Source: an uncultured Bacteroidales bacterium (lineage in GTDB: Bacteria > Bacteroidota > Bacteroidia > Bacteroidales > UBA932). Taken from it: 64,000 bases of DNA. The DNA is taken from the NCBI GenBank assembly GCA_946403855.1, contig CAMJBH010000007.1, positions 43,835-107,834 of the forward strand, given 5' to 3'. Below are positions 38,033 to 48,699 of the stretch, in pieces. Below the pieces are notes generated by a model. It had not been told where the DNA came from. It saw only the letters and a program-made list of their open reading frames with translations, and made no database searches. The stretch's first letter is position 1; every line of letters begins with the position of its first letter. The translations under genes were made by a program, and so were the position numbers.

Positions 38033-38106
38033 CTGGTTATTTTTTAGCAGGGCAATAATCGCAATTATTTGTCAAATCTGCAAATAATCGTTATTTTTGT
38101 TACATT

Positions 38107-39699
38107 ATGGCATTTATTGACTGGTTAATCGTAGCCCTTTTCCTTGGTGCGCTTGTCACCATAGGCTACCTGTTCTCTCACAAAAACAAAAACATTGAAG
38201 ATTACTTTGTGGCCGGACGCTCCATGCCGGGCTGGCTGGTGGCCATTGCGGCTACGGGCACTACCATCAGCGCAGGCACGTTTGTGGGCTCTCCCGAACT
38301 CGGCTTCAACACCAATCTGACCTACGTCCTAAACTTGCTGGGTTCCATTTTCGGTGGCATTTTGGTGGCGGCCCTCATATTGCCTAAACTATACAATGCC
38401 AAGACCATAACCATCTACGGCTTTATCGGAGACCGCTTCGGCGAGAGTTCCAAGCAGGCCAACTCGGTGATGTTCCTCATTGGTCAGCTGCTGACCAGCG
38501 GAAGCCGCCTTTTCATTGCGGCCATAGCCATCAGCGTCATCGCTTTCGGCAGCATACAGTTCCAGTTCATGGTGTGGAGCATCATCATCCTCGGTGTGGT
38601 TTCGACTTTCTACACCATGATGGGAGGCATCAAGGGACTTCTGTACATCGATACATTCCAGACTCTGCTCATGATTTTCACCGGAGTTGTGGGCCTTGTG
38701 CTTGTTGCCTGCGACCTTGGAGGCCTGAGCCTCAAGGAAGTATGGGAGACTCTTACCACCAACGGCATGGTCAAGTCGCCTGCCGCAGCGGGAGTGGCTC
38801 CCGGCCTTGCCGCCGACGGCACTCTCAACGGCTGGGTCCCGGGCAACAAGGTCCAGATGTTCGATCCCAGCATCGATTTCAGCAAGCCATATACCATTAT
38901 CGGCGGCATGATAGGTGTGGCCTTCTTCAAGATAGCGCAGTACACAACAGACCAGGAGTTCGTCCAGCGCCAGCTTGCCTGCAAGGACGTCAAGAAGGCC
39001 GGCAGTTCGCTGGTGGCTTCCCAGCTGCTGGCCCTGCCTGTGGTGCTTATATTCTTGAGCATAGGTCTGTTGCTCTATGTCAAGTACATCCATGATCCCC
39101 AGGCCGACGGAGCCCTGAGCGTAGCTTTCTTCAGCGATGCTCGCGACGTGTTCCCTCAGTACATCAAGAATCACATTCCTGTGGGTGTCCGCGGACTCAT
39201 GATCACGGGCCTGCTTGCAGCTGCGCTTTCCAGCTTTAACTCTGCCATCAACTCCATGGCTTCCAGCTTCGTAGCGGACCTTTACCTGCCGCTGCGGGCC
39301 AAGCGGGGTAAGGCTGTCCAGAGCGACAAAGAGCAGATAGCCTCGTCACGCTGGATGGTGGGCCTCATGGGCATGATGCTCACGGGCTTCGCAATTGTGA
39401 CTTGCGTCATGCAGCAGAGCAGCGGGCTCAATCTGGTCGATTTCGCCACCGGCATCATGTGCTTTGCCTATGCCGGCATGATAGGAGTGTTCCTTACCGC
39501 CATCTTCACCAAGCGCGGCAATGCCCGCAGCGTGCTGGCCGCCCTCATCGTTGGCGCCCTCATCATCATTCCGCTCATGTTCCAGAAGGAATTCTTCGGA
39601 CGTACATACATCGCATGGAGCTGGTGGTGCCCCATCGGAGGCCTCATCTCCACTCTGGTCTGCATGCTCGGCAAACCCAAGACATCCTTGAAAGCATAG
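38107..39699 (+). CDS. sodium:solute symporter family transporter
   Basis: multi-TM; NIEDYFVAGRSMPGWLVAIAATGTTISAGTFVG; LLAAALSSFNSAINSMASS. Confidence 0.93.
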   Translation: MAFIDWLIVALFLGALVTIGYLFSHKNKNIEDYFVAGRSMPGWLVAIAATGTTISAGTFVGSPELGFNTNLTYVLNLLGSIFGGILVAALILPKLYNAKTITIYGFIGDRFGESSKQANSVMFLIGQLLTSGSRLFIAAIAISVIAFGSIQFQFMVWSIIILGVVSTFYTMMGGIKGLLYIDTFQTLLMIFTGVVGLVLVACDLGGLSLKEVWETLTTNGMVKSPAAAGVAPGLAADGTLNGWVPGNKVQMFDPSIDFSKPYTIIGGMIGVAFFKIAQYTTDQEFVQRQLACKDVKKAGSSLVASQLLALPVVLIFLSIGLLLYVKYIHDPQADGALSVAFFSDARDVFPQYIKNHIPVGVRGLMITGLLAAALSSFNSAINSMASSFVADLYLPLRAKRGKAVQSDKEQIASSRWMVGLMGMMLTGFAIVTCVMQQSSGLNLVDFATGIMCFAYAGMIGVFLTAIFTKRGNARSVLAALIVGALIIIPLMFQKEFFGRTYIAWSWWCPIGGLISTLVCMLGKPKTSLKA

Positions 39700-39702
39700 A
39701 AT

Positions 39703-41346
39703 ATGAAACGATTGATAATCATAGCGTTGCTGGCGGCTGGCAGCCTCTTTGCCGCCCAAGGCGGAAACATTAACGGACGAGTAATTTGCAACGGCCAGCC
39801 GATGAACGGTGTTCCTGTATCCGACGGGACGACAATCGTACTGACCGATAAGAACGGGCGCTACAGCCTGGACTCCGACAAATCCGGAGGCTCGGTGTTC
39901 GTAATAACCCCTTCCGGTTATATAGCCCGCACCTTGGACGGTCTGCGTCCCGGATTCTGGCAGCCTCTATACCTGCCAGTCGAGCAGGATGAAATCCACG
40001 ATTTCGTGCTGGACAAGCAGAACCAGAGTCGCTATACCATGATACTGCTGGCCGACATGCACCTGTCGAACGATCCGGCGCGTGACGATTTGCGCCGCTT
40101 CAAAAATGTCGTTATGCCGGTCATCAGGCGTGAAGCGGCAGCCTCAAGAGGGCACGTGTACACTGCCAATCTGGGCGACACCACGCATGAAATCTACTGG
40201 GGCGAATTCAATTTCAACGAATCCGACGGCCTTCGCCTGTTGCAGGATATATGCTATCCCACCCCCATGTACAGCATCATGGGCAACCACGATCACGATC
40301 CTTCAATGGTTGGGGAAGATGTGGACCGCCGTGCAGGCTGGCGGGAGCGCGACTGCTGGGGCCCCGGGCAGTATTCAGTCAATATAGGCGACGATCACTG
40401 GGTGTTCCTGGACAATATCTATTATGTGAACGTGGAGGGCAAGGGCAAGAAGGCCCCTGGAGTCAAGGGCGACCGCTCGTACAAGCATATTCTCACCGAG
40501 CAGCAGTTCTCCTGGCTCGAACAGGACCTGTCGCTTGTCGATGAAGACACACGTATATTCATCTGTACTCATGCCCCAGTGCTTTATTCAGGCAAGTCCG
40601 ACGGCCTGCTGATGCCTGAAGAGCAGGTCCGCAGGCTCAATGAGCTTTGCAGCTGTTTCAGCCACGACGTGACCATTTTCTCGGGCCATACGCATAGGAC
40701 CGACATATGCGACCATCCTGACTTCCCGAGGCTTCACCAGCGTACCCTGCCGGCAACATCCGGCATCATGTGGACTACTCCCGTCGACTGGCCCATGTAC
40801 TCCAGCGGCGGCGAGGACGCCGGATTCTGGCTTGCTGCTTTCGAACCCGGGCAGGAGCCGCAATACCGTTTCGAGACCTATCTATATGGCCCGAAGTATT
40901 ATCGTTTCTACGATATGAATGCGGTGGGCGAGGCCTACCGCGGCAGCGAAGGTGTAAAGAAACAGCAGGAACTTTATGGTTCCACGCGCCTGGACTATGG
41001 CAATAAGAAATGGCGTAACTATGTGTTCCTGAACTACTGGGGCTGGGAACCCGGCGACAGGGTTGAAATGATTGAAAAAGGCCGTAAGCTCAAAGTTGAG
41101 GCCACTCGCTATGAAGATCCTTCCAAGAACTTTGCTTATGAGTTGCCGCGGGTCATGAGTCCATACAAGCACAGCAGCAAGTCCTCCAAAGATGTGACAT
41201 ATCACATGTTTGTAGCCAAGACTTCCTCGCCCAAGACAGACATCACCGTTCGCATCTATGGCTCCGACGGAAAACTGAAGCACGAGAGCGTGTTCTCACG
41301 CCCCCGTGCTTTCGACCCTTCAAAACCGGAAAAACAAACTATTTAA
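39703..41346 (+). CDS. calcineurin-like metallophosphoesterase, exported
   Basis: ILLADMHLS, NLGDTTHE, IMGNHDHD, FSGHTHR; N- and C-terminal accessory domains. Confidence 0.9.
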   Translation: MKRLIIIALLAAGSLFAAQGGNINGRVICNGQPMNGVPVSDGTTIVLTDKNGRYSLDSDKSGGSVFVITPSGYIARTLDGLRPGFWQPLYLPVEQDEIHDFVLDKQNQSRYTMILLADMHLSNDPARDDLRRFKNVVMPVIRREAAASRGHVYTANLGDTTHEIYWGEFNFNESDGLRLLQDICYPTPMYSIMGNHDHDPSMVGEDVDRRAGWRERDCWGPGQYSVNIGDDHWVFLDNIYYVNVEGKGKKAPGVKGDRSYKHILTEQQFSWLEQDLSLVDEDTRIFICTHAPVLYSGKSDGLLMPEEQVRRLNELCSCFSHDVTIFSGHTHRTDICDHPDFPRLHQRTLPATSGIMWTTPVDWPMYSSGGEDAGFWLAAFEPGQEPQYRFETYLYGPKYYRFYDMNAVGEAYRGSEGVKKQQELYGSTRLDYGNKKWRNYVFLNYWGWEPGDRVEMIEKGRKLKVEATRYEDPSKNFAYELPRVMSPYKHSSKSSKDVTYHMFVAKTSSPKTDITVRIYGSDGKLKHESVFSRPRAFDPSKPEKQTI

Positions 41347-42073
41347 GCCCGCTCCATTCGCCTTTTATGACTTTGCACTGCGAGTAGCATGCAGGGCAGT
41401 TGGACACTATGAACAAGTCTCCTTTCTCTTTGAGCTCGACTCCGCGCTGAGTGGTGTCCCAGCCTTCGGCGTAGATGTTCAGATAGAGGTACTCTCCCGT
41501 GTCCCTGGTGACACTTGGCATCATCTGCACGGTGTAGGGTTCATCGGGAGTATAGGAATTGTCAAAACGCGCTCCCTTGAGCAGGGCTGCGGGCAAGTAA
41601 CGCTGTACGTATTGGTCTTCGGCGGGTGAATATGAGGAACGGTACATTTTGGAATACAGTTCCCTGGTCACTGCGTCGGCGTTTGCTATTGAGCCGCAGA
41701 GCAGCTTGAGGCAGCGCTCGCCGGTTGCTTTGTTGCGTCCGTAGAGTTCCATGGCCATGGGAATCATAGCTGCTGCACCCATGGGAGATTTGCCCAGGAA
41801 CTGGGTATAGACGGTAGAAAACTCATTGTAACCTTCAGGATTGGCTGTAAAACTGACCCATGCTGTGGGCTCTTTAGGGCTGGGAGACAACAGCACGCCG
41901 TCTTTGTCGTATTCAAGCGCAGGTATGGAGCCTCGTACGGTGTATTCGTGCTCGCCCCATGTCATGGTGCCTCCGTCGATCTTCCATTCGCGTTTGGTTT
42001 CATCGACTCCGGTGAGCCCCTTGCAGCCGACAGCCATCACTATGGCCAAGGCGAATAATGCGAATCTTCTCAT
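41339..42073 (-). CDS. hypothetical lipoprotein
   Basis: lipobox AVGC; 8-bp tail-to-tail overlap with the metallophosphoesterase. Confidence 0.65.
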   Translation of the reverse strand: MRRFALFALAIVMAVGCKGLTGVDETKREWKIDGGTMTWGEHEYTVRGSIPALEYDKDGVLLSPSPKEPTAWVSFTANPEGYNEFSTVYTQFLGKSPMGAAAMIPMAMELYGRNKATGERCLKLLCGSIANADAVTRELYSKMYRSSYSPAEDQYVQRYLPAALLKGARFDNSYTPDEPYTVQMMPSVTRDTGEYLYLNIYAEGWDTTQRGVELKEKGDLFIVSNCPACYSQCKVIKGEWSGLK

Positions 42074-42116
42074 CTTGGTTGCTTTTTGTCAATAACGCAC
42101 AAATATAAAAAAACAG

Positions 42117-42142
42117 GGACGCTTTTGCAAGCGCCCCTGATT
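42117..42142 (-). terminator. terminator after rpsC
   Basis: cagggacgctt ttgc aagcgcccctg just downstream of the rpsC stop. Confidence 0.75.
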
Positions 42143-42162
42143 CATTTCTCTTGAGTGAAATT

Positions 42163-42921
42163 TTACTTCCTCTCTTCGCGGCGGTCACCACGGCCACGGC
42201 GGTCGCCACGGCCACGGCGGTCACCCCTGCGGTCGCCACCCCTCTGGCCTGCGGCCTGGGAGTTGGCTGCTGCAAGAGCTGCGGGAGTCAGATCTTGACG
42301 TCCGTATTTCTCGCCGTTGCAGATCCACACCTTGATACCGAGGGTACCGACTTTGGTGTTGGCAACTGCCAGAGCGTAGTCGATGTCTGCGCGGAAGGTG
42401 TGCAGAGGGGTACGACCCTCTTTGAACATCTCGCTGCGGGCCATTTCGGCGCCGCCCACGCGACCTGCGATCTGGATCTTGATGCCTTCTGCACCAACGC
42501 GCATGGTGTTGGCGATAGCCATCTTGATGGCGCGGCGATAGCTGACACGGCCTTCGATCTGGCGGGCGATGGAGTCCGCTACGATGTTGGCGTCAACCTC
42601 GGGGCGCTTGACCTCGTAAATGTTGATCTGAATGTCTTTGTTGGTGACTTTCTTAAGCTCTTCCTTGAGTTTGTCAACTTCCTGTCCGCCCTTGCCGATG
42701 ATGAAACCGGGACGTGCGGCATAGATGGTGACGGTGATGAGCTTAAGTGTACGCTCGATGACAATCTTGCTGAGGCTGGCCTTGGCAAGGCGGTTGCCGA
42801 GATACTCGCGGATCTTGTAGTCTTCAGCGATCTTCTCTGCATAGTTGCCACCACACCAGTTGGAGTCCCAACCACGGGTGATACCGATTCTGTTGCTGAT
42901 AGGATTAGTTTTCTGTCCCAT
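42163..42921 (-). CDS. rpsC: 30S ribosomal protein uS3 with RG-rich tail
   Basis: [40 protein letters not shown]. Confidence 0.97.
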   Translation of the reverse strand: MGQKTNPISNRIGITRGWDSNWCGGNYAEKIAEDYKIREYLGNRLAKASLSKIVIERTLKLITVTIYAARPGFIIGKGGQEVDKLKEELKKVTNKDIQINIYEVKRPEVDANIVADSIARQIEGRVSYRRAIKMAIANTMRVGAEGIKIQIAGRVGGAEMARSEMFKEGRTPLHTFRADIDYALAVANTKVGTLGIKVWICNGEKYGRQDLTPAALAAANSQAAGQRGGDRRGDRRGRGDRRGRGDRREERK

Positions 42922-42922
42922 A

Positions 42923-43339
42923 TTACTTATTCTCCACTGGTTGTTTTACATCGAGGATGACTGTCACGTGATTGGAACGCTTGCGAATGCGGCCCGCACG
43001 GCCCTGAGGGCACGGACGGATGCGCTTGAGTGTGCGGCCTTCGTCAACCATGATAGTCTTGACATACACGTTTCCGTTGTCCAGCTCCTTGGCCTGATCC
43101 TGGTTCTTTGCTTCCCAGTTGGCGATGGCGCTGCGGAGAAGTTTCTCCAGACGGATAGACGCCTCACGCTTGCTGAACTTCAGCAGGTCGAGTGCGTGGT
43201 TTACCTCCTTGCCGCGGATGGTATCTGCTACCAGACGCATCTTGCGGGGGGAAGTGGGGACATCATTCAGCTTTGCAATAGCTGTAACCTTCTTGGCCTC
43301 CTTGAGGCTTTCAGCCATAAGTCTTTTACGCTTTCCCAT
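42923..43339 (-). CDS. rplV: 50S ribosomal protein uL22
   Basis: [20 protein letters not shown]; position in S10 operon. Confidence 0.96.
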   Translation of the reverse strand: MGKRKRLMAESLKEAKKVTAIAKLNDVPTSPRKMRLVADTIRGKEVNHALDLLKFSKREASIRLEKLLRSAIANWEAKNQDQAKELDNGNVYVKTIMVDEGRTLKRIRPCPQGRAGRIRKRSNHVTVILDVKQPVENK

Positions 43340-43344
43340 AGTGA

Positions 43345-43617
43345 TTACTTCTTATTGTTACCTGAATGACCTTTGAATGTGCGGGTGGGGGCAAACTCTC
43401 CGAGCTTGTGGCCGACCATCTGCTCAGTAACGTAAACAGGAATAAACTTGTTTCCATTATGAACGGCGATAGTATGGCCGATGAAGTCCGGGGAGATCAT
43501 GCTGGCGCGGGACCAGGTCTTGACCACCTCTTTCTTCTTGCTACCATCATTCATAGCAAGAACTCTCTTCTCCAGGGCTTCCTGGATGTAGGGACCTTTT
43601 CTAAGTGAACGACTCAT
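43345..43617 (-). CDS. rpsS: 30S ribosomal protein uS19
   Basis: [29 protein letters not shown]. Confidence 0.97.
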   Translation of the reverse strand: MSRSLRKGPYIQEALEKRVLAMNDGSKKKEVVKTWSRASMISPDFIGHTIAVHNGNKFIPVYVTEQMVGHKLGEFAPTRTFKGHSGNNKK

Positions 43618-43638
43618 AAATCTCTAAGTATTATTCCG

Positions 43639-44463
43639 TTATTTCTTTCTTCTCTCAATAATGAACTTGTTGGACGTAGCCTTGGGGTTGCGAGTCTTGT
43701 AACCCTTTGCAGGCAATCCCTTGCGTGAGCGGGGATGACCGCCGGAAGCACGTCCTTCACCACCTCCCATAGGGTGATCGTGAGGGTTCATGACAACACC
43801 ACGGTTGTGAGGGCGCTTGCCGAGCCAGCGGCGGCGACCTGCCTTACCGTCAGATTCGAGGTTGTGGTCGGTATTGGACACGACACCGACGGTAGCGCGG
43901 CAGCTGACGAGAACCATGCGGGTTTCGCCGGAGGGCAGACGCAGAACTGCGTGGTTGCCTTCGCGGGCTGCGAGCTGTGCGCTGGTACCGGCGCTGCGGG
44001 CCATTGCGGCACCCTGGCCGGGACGGAGTTCGATGTTGTGAACAAGGGTACCGACGGGAATTTCACTCAGAGGGAGGCAGTTGCCGACCTCGGGAGCGAC
44101 GCCGCTACCGGATGCGACCACCTGACCTACCTTAATGCCGTCGGGAGCGATGATATACCTTTTCTCGCCGTCTTCGTACTGAACGAGAGCGATGCGTGCG
44201 CTGCGGTTCGGATCATACTCGATGGTCAGAACGGTGGCGGTGCACTCGTCTTTGTCGCGCAGGAAGTCGATGATGCGGTACATCCTCTTGTGACCGCCGC
44301 CAATGTAACGGACAGTCATCTGGCCGGTGTTGTTGCGGCCACCCGTGCTCTTGAGAGGCTCAAGCAATGATTTCTGAGGCTTCTTGGTAGTGATTTCGCT
44401 GAAAGTGCTTATCACTTTGTTCCTTTGACCGGGAGTTACCGGTTTGAATTTTCTTACTGCCAT
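43639..44463 (-). CDS. rplB: 50S ribosomal protein uL2
   Basis: VKPVTPGQR-like N-terminus; [18 protein letters not shown]. Confidence 0.97.
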   Translation of the reverse strand: MAVRKFKPVTPGQRNKVISTFSEITTKKPQKSLLEPLKSTGGRNNTGQMTVRYIGGGHKRMYRIIDFLRDKDECTATVLTIEYDPNRSARIALVQYEDGEKRYIIAPDGIKVGQVVASGSGVAPEVGNCLPLSEIPVGTLVHNIELRPGQGAAMARSAGTSAQLAAREGNHAVLRLPSGETRMVLVSCRATVGVVSNTDHNLESDGKAGRRRWLGKRPHNRGVVMNPHDHPMGGGEGRASGGHPRSRKGLPAKGYKTRNPKATSNKFIIERRKK

Positions 44464-44477
44464 AGCTTATTCCTCCC

Positions 44478-44768
44478 TTAGATGTTAGCGTAGAAGTCGA
44501 TCTTGTCTTCACCTGCGAGGGTGATGTACGCCTTCTTATAATGGTTGGCACGTCCGCGAAGAAGACCCGCCTTGGTGTAGCGGCTCTTACGCTTGCCGTG
44601 GTAGTTGGCTGTGTTGACAGCGGCGACGTTGACGTTGTACATCTTCTCCACCGCGTCTTTGATCTGAAGTTTGTTGGCCTTACGATCAACGATAAAGCCG
44701 TAACGGTTCAACTTTTCGCCCTGAGCCGTCAACTTCTCTGTAACGATTGGCTTAATAATGATTCCCAT
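44478..44768 (-). CDS. rplW: 50S ribosomal protein uL23
   Basis: IIIKPIVTEKLTAQGE; position in operon. Confidence 0.95.
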   Translation of the reverse strand: MGIIIKPIVTEKLTAQGEKLNRYGFIVDRKANKLQIKDAVEKMYNVNVAAVNTANYHGKRKSRYTKAGLLRGRANHYKKAYITLAGEDKIDFYANI

Positions 44769-44780
44769 CTTCTTGTGCTT

Positions 44781-45404
44781 TTAGGCCCTCTCCGCGAGAA
44801 TGTCCTGAACGCCGTCGATGAGCACCAGGGAATTGGCGTTCATGATTGCGTAGGTGTTGATCTCGTCAACGGTAATGACGTTGACCTGCTGGAGGTTGCG
44901 GGATGAAAGAAAGATATTGTCTGAATTCTGGGGAAGCACGATGAGTACCTTGCGGTCGCCAGCCTTGATGGCCTTTACGATGCCGAGGAGCTCCTTGGTC
45001 TTGGGGGCTTCCATCTTGAAGGGCTCGAGCATGATGATAGCGTTCTCCTGAGCCTTGTAGCTGAGAGCGGAGAAACGTGCAAGCTTCTTGACCTTCTTGT
45101 TCAGTTTGTTGTGATAGAAACGGGGGACGGGTCCGAAGACGCGGCCGCCGCCTACGAAGATATTGGCCTTGCGTGAGCCGTGACGTGCACCGCCGCCGCC
45201 TTTCTGGCGACCGAGTTTCTTGGTGCTGTATGCGGTCTCGCTGCGGTCCTTGGTCTTGGCATTGCCATGACGCTGGTTGGCAAGATACTGGATAACATCC
45301 AGATAGATGGCGTGGTCGTTGGGAGCGATGCCGAATACCTTCTCATCGAGGGTGACATTCTTTCCGGACTGGGTGCCGTCGATTTTCAATACTGCAAGTT
45401 CCAT
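44781..45404 (-). CDS. rplD: 50S ribosomal protein uL4
   Basis: GRQKGGGGARHGSRKANIFVGGGRVFGP. Confidence 0.96.
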   Translation of the reverse strand: MELAVLKIDGTQSGKNVTLDEKVFGIAPNDHAIYLDVIQYLANQRHGNAKTKDRSETAYSTKKLGRQKGGGGARHGSRKANIFVGGGRVFGPVPRFYHNKLNKKVKKLARFSALSYKAQENAIIMLEPFKMEAPKTKELLGIVKAIKAGDRKVLIVLPQNSDNIFLSSRNLQQVNVITVDEINTYAIMNANSLVLIDGVQDILAERA

Positions 45405-45408
45405 AATC

Positions 45409-46035
45409 TTAAGCCTCCAATAATACATAAGAACCTCTGGCTCCGGGGACGGAACCCTTGACTACGATAATGTTGTTCTCAGGAAGGACCTTGACAACCC
45501 TGAGGTTGAACACCTTTACACGGGCGTTGCCCATGTGTCCTGCCATGCGCATTCCGGGAAGAACGCGGGAAGGCCAGGAAGATGCTCCCATTGAACCGGG
45601 GTGACGAAGACGGTTGTGCTGACCGTGGGTCTTGCCGCCGACTCCTGCGAAGCCGTGGCGGTGCACAACGCCCTGGAAACCCTTACCTTTAGAAGTGCCG
45701 ACCACGTCCACGAAAGGAACCTCTTCCTTGAGGATGTCCCCTACGGTGATTACGTCGCCAAGCTTAAGCTCCCTTGAGAAATCTGCGGGGAACTCTACAA
45801 GCTTGCGCTTGGGGGTGGTGCCGGCCTTTTTGAAATGTCCCATAAGGGGCGCGCTGGCGTGCTTTTCGGTGGTTTCGTCATAGGCAAGCTGTACAGCCTC
45901 GTAACCGTCGGTCTCTACTGTACGGATCTGCGTGACAACGCACGGACCAGCCTCGATAACGGTGCACGGTATGTTCTTACCGTCGGCACCGAAAACGGAA
46001 GTCATTCCGATTTTCTTTCCAATTAATCCAGGCAT
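45409..46035 (-). CDS. rplC: 50S ribosomal protein uL3
   Basis: [34 protein letters not shown]. Confidence 0.97.
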   Translation of the reverse strand: MPGLIGKKIGMTSVFGADGKNIPCTVIEAGPCVVTQIRTVETDGYEAVQLAYDETTEKHASAPLMGHFKKAGTTPKRKLVEFPADFSRELKLGDVITVGDILKEEVPFVDVVGTSKGKGFQGVVHRHGFAGVGGKTHGQHNRLRHPGSMGASSWPSRVLPGMRMAGHMGNARVKVFNLRVVKVLPENNIIVVKGSVPGARGSYVLLEA

Positions 46036-46095
46036 TGGTTTGTTAATTAATTGATAATAAATACTTTAGTCTCCGCAACACAATTTTGCGGGCTG

Positions 46096-46142
46096 CAAAG
46101 ATACAACTAATTTTTTGATTTGCAAAGTATTATTTATCTTTG
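46096..46142. promoter_or_regulatory. divergent promoters for rplC (minus) and nadE (plus)
   Basis: TAnnTTTG -7 elements: CAAAGATA 46096-46103 (minus strand) and TATCTTTG 46135-46142 (plus strand). Confidence 0.65.
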
Positions 46143-46146
46143 CCTT

Positions 46147-46881
46147 ATGAAAAAACTCACTCAAGATTGTATTGCGTGGATACGCAACTGGTTCGATTCC
46201 AACGGCCATGAATGCACGGCCGTACTCGGTATGAGCGGCGGCAAAGACAGCACCGTGGCTGCCGCCCTGTGCGCCCGGGCCCTTGGTCCGGAAAGGGTTG
46301 TGGGCATCGCCATGCCCTCTGAAGGCCAGAGCCTCAATGAAGCCGACGAAATATGTAAGTATTTGGGAATACGCTATCTGTGCCTCCCGATTGGCCGTAT
46401 AGAAGCGGAATGTGATGCGCTTGGCTCCCTTATGCCAGGAGGTGTATTTTCTCTCCAGAGCATCCAGAACATCCCGCCCCGCATCCGCATGACGGTGCTT
46501 TACGCTGCGGCCCAGAGCCTTAACGGCATGGTTGCCAACACTTGCAACTACAGCGAAGACTATATAGGCTACGCTACGCTCTACGGCGACGCTGCCGGCT
46601 CCTTCGCCCCTTTGGGCGGCATGGTGGTGCGCGAGGTGCTGGAAGTGGGCGACGACCTGGGCCTGCCTGCCCGTTGGGTGCACAAGACACCCGACGACGG
46701 CCTGCCCGGTTCCTGCCCCGACGAGCAGAAGTTCGGTTTCAGTTATGCTACCCTGGACCGCTACATACGCGAAGGCGTTTGCGAGGATGCGGCAATAAAA
46801 GAAAAAATAGACCGCATGCACAGGCGCAATCTCTTCAAGACCGAAATCCTGCACATACCCCATTTCGTTCCGGAAATATGA
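46147..46881 (+). CDS. nadE: NAD+ synthase (ammonia-dependent type)
   Basis: AVLGMSGGKDSTVAAALCARALG; NTCNYSEDYIGY. Confidence 0.93.
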   Translation: MKKLTQDCIAWIRNWFDSNGHECTAVLGMSGGKDSTVAAALCARALGPERVVGIAMPSEGQSLNEADEICKYLGIRYLCLPIGRIEAECDALGSLMPGGVFSLQSIQNIPPRIRMTVLYAAAQSLNGMVANTCNYSEDYIGYATLYGDAAGSFAPLGGMVVREVLEVGDDLGLPARWVHKTPDDGLPGSCPDEQKFGFSYATLDRYIREGVCEDAAIKEKIDRMHRRNLFKTEILHIPHFVPEI

Positions 46882-48674
46882 ACTTATACGCCCAGAGAAT
46901 CGAGTCGCTTCGCGCCCTGATGCGGTCGCGGGACTGGGACGCCGTTATCCTCACAGGGTCCGATCCCCACGGCAGCGAGTACCCCGCCGAGCGCTACAAG
47001 CAGATACGCTGGCTCACAGGTTTTACCGGCGAGGCTGCCGACCTTGTGGTCACTGCCGACCATGCAGGCCTTTGGACCGACACCCGCTACTTCATTCAGG
47101 CGCTCAGAGAGCTGGAAGGCACGGGGGTAGAGCTTCACAAGACAAGGGTCCCCGACCAAGTGCTTATTCCTGAATGGCTTGCGTCGAGGTTCGACTCCGA
47201 AGCGGTGCTGGCCGTCGACGGACAGTGCATGACGCATGCGTTTGCAGCGGACATCATGGGCGCCTTCGCCGAAGCCGGCCATGAACCACTTATGGTGAGC
47301 GCGCCGGAGCTGATCAATGTCCTCTGGACCGACCGTCCCCCCATTCCGCAGACTCCTGTGTTCACGGTCGATTCGGGCCGTCCGCGCAGCGACAAGCTGG
47401 ACATGCTGCGGGAGTTCTGCCGCCGCGAGGCCTGCGACGGAATTCTGGTGTCAGCTCTGGACGAGATTGCCTGGACCTTGGATGCGCGAGCCTCGGACAT
47501 AGAGTACAACCCTTTGGTTATCAGCTATCTTCTTGTCACAGAAGATGCAGCCTCGTGGTTTGTTCTGAAAGACCGCATCGAAGATCCCGACAGCGAAAGG
47601 GCCTTCGAAGAGCTGTCGGCAGACGGAGTGTCCCTCGAGCGTTACGATTCGCTCCCGGAATTCCTATCCGAGTCGGGCGGCATGAGGATTTTCGTAGATG
47701 AGAATTCTCTTAACTACCAGTTATACAGCACTATGGAGCAGGCCGGAGTGATCCCTGTCGCAGGTCGCAGCCCCATCGCAAGGGCTAAGGCTGTCAAGAA
47801 TCCTTTCGAAATTGAAGGGATGCGCAGTGCCCATGTCAGGGACGGCGTGGCCATGGTGCAGTTCCTTTACTGGCTCGAAAAGTCGGTAAGGGCCGACCGC
47901 TGCATAAGCGAATGGGACGCGGCGGTAAAGCTCGGAGAGTTCCGTGCACAGGCGTCGTTGTACCAAGGGGACAGTTTCGAAACAATATCTGCCTACGGAC
48001 CGGGAGCCGCCCTGCCTCATTATGTGACCCCGCGCCAAAACGCCCCTCTGCTGGAAGCGCATGGGCTGTATCTGTGCGATTCCGGAGGTCAGTACCTTGA
48101 CGGCACTACCGACATAACCCGCACGGTTCCCCTCGGCGACCTGACTCCGCTCGAGAGGGAAGACTATACACTGGTGCTCAAAGGGCACATCGATTTGGCC
48201 ATGGCGCAGTTCCCGGCCCTCACTCCGGGCTGCCGCATCGATGCTCTGGCACGTGAGCCGCTGTGGCGGTACGGACGCAACTTCGGCCACGGCACGGGCC
48301 ACGGCGTAGGATGGTTCCTCGGTGTGCACGAAGGTCCCCAGGATGTGCGCCAGAACATGAATCCAGAGCCCCTGGAGCCCGGAATGATAGTGTCCGACGA
48401 GCCCGGAATCTACCGCGAGGGCATGCACGGGGTCCGTCACGAGAACCTGCTTCTCTGCGTGGACCGCGGTGCCAACGAATTCGGCAGCTGGCTGGGCTTC
48501 GAACCTCTGACTCTGTGCCCCTTCGACACCGCTGCACTGGACACAGAACTGCTCGACCGCCTCGAACTGGAATGGCTCAACGATTACCATCAGAAGGTAT
48601 GCAGGACACTTTCGCCGCTGCTTCCCGGCGACTTGGCCCGATGGTTGCAGCAGAAATGCAGGAAAATTTGCTAA
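46878..48674 (+). CDS. Xaa-Pro aminopeptidase (M24 family)
   Basis: YLCDSGGQYLDGTTDITRTVPLG; GHGTGHGVGWFLGVHEGP; SDEPGIYREG. Confidence 0.95.
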   Translation: MNLYAQRIESLRALMRSRDWDAVILTGSDPHGSEYPAERYKQIRWLTGFTGEAADLVVTADHAGLWTDTRYFIQALRELEGTGVELHKTRVPDQVLIPEWLASRFDSEAVLAVDGQCMTHAFAADIMGAFAEAGHEPLMVSAPELINVLWTDRPPIPQTPVFTVDSGRPRSDKLDMLREFCRREACDGILVSALDEIAWTLDARASDIEYNPLVISYLLVTEDAASWFVLKDRIEDPDSERAFEELSADGVSLERYDSLPEFLSESGGMRIFVDENSLNYQLYSTMEQAGVIPVAGRSPIARAKAVKNPFEIEGMRSAHVRDGVAMVQFLYWLEKSVRADRCISEWDAAVKLGEFRAQASLYQGDSFETISAYGPGAALPHYVTPRQNAPLLEAHGLYLCDSGGQYLDGTTDITRTVPLGDLTPLEREDYTLVLKGHIDLAMAQFPALTPGCRIDALAREPLWRYGRNFGHGTGHGVGWFLGVHEGPQDVRQNMNPEPLEPGMIVSDEPGIYREGMHGVRHENLLLCVDRGANEFGSWLGFEPLTLCPFDTAALDTELLDRLELEWLNDYHQKVCRTLSPLLPGDLARWLQQKCRKIC

Positions 48675-48699
48675 TTTTGCGAACTAATTGAACAAAACC

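Noticed and set aside
46542-46877. N-terminal extension of the Xaa-Pro aminopeptidase ORF
   Set aside because: It overlaps nadE out of frame; the ATG at 46878 in an ATGA overlap is the natural start.
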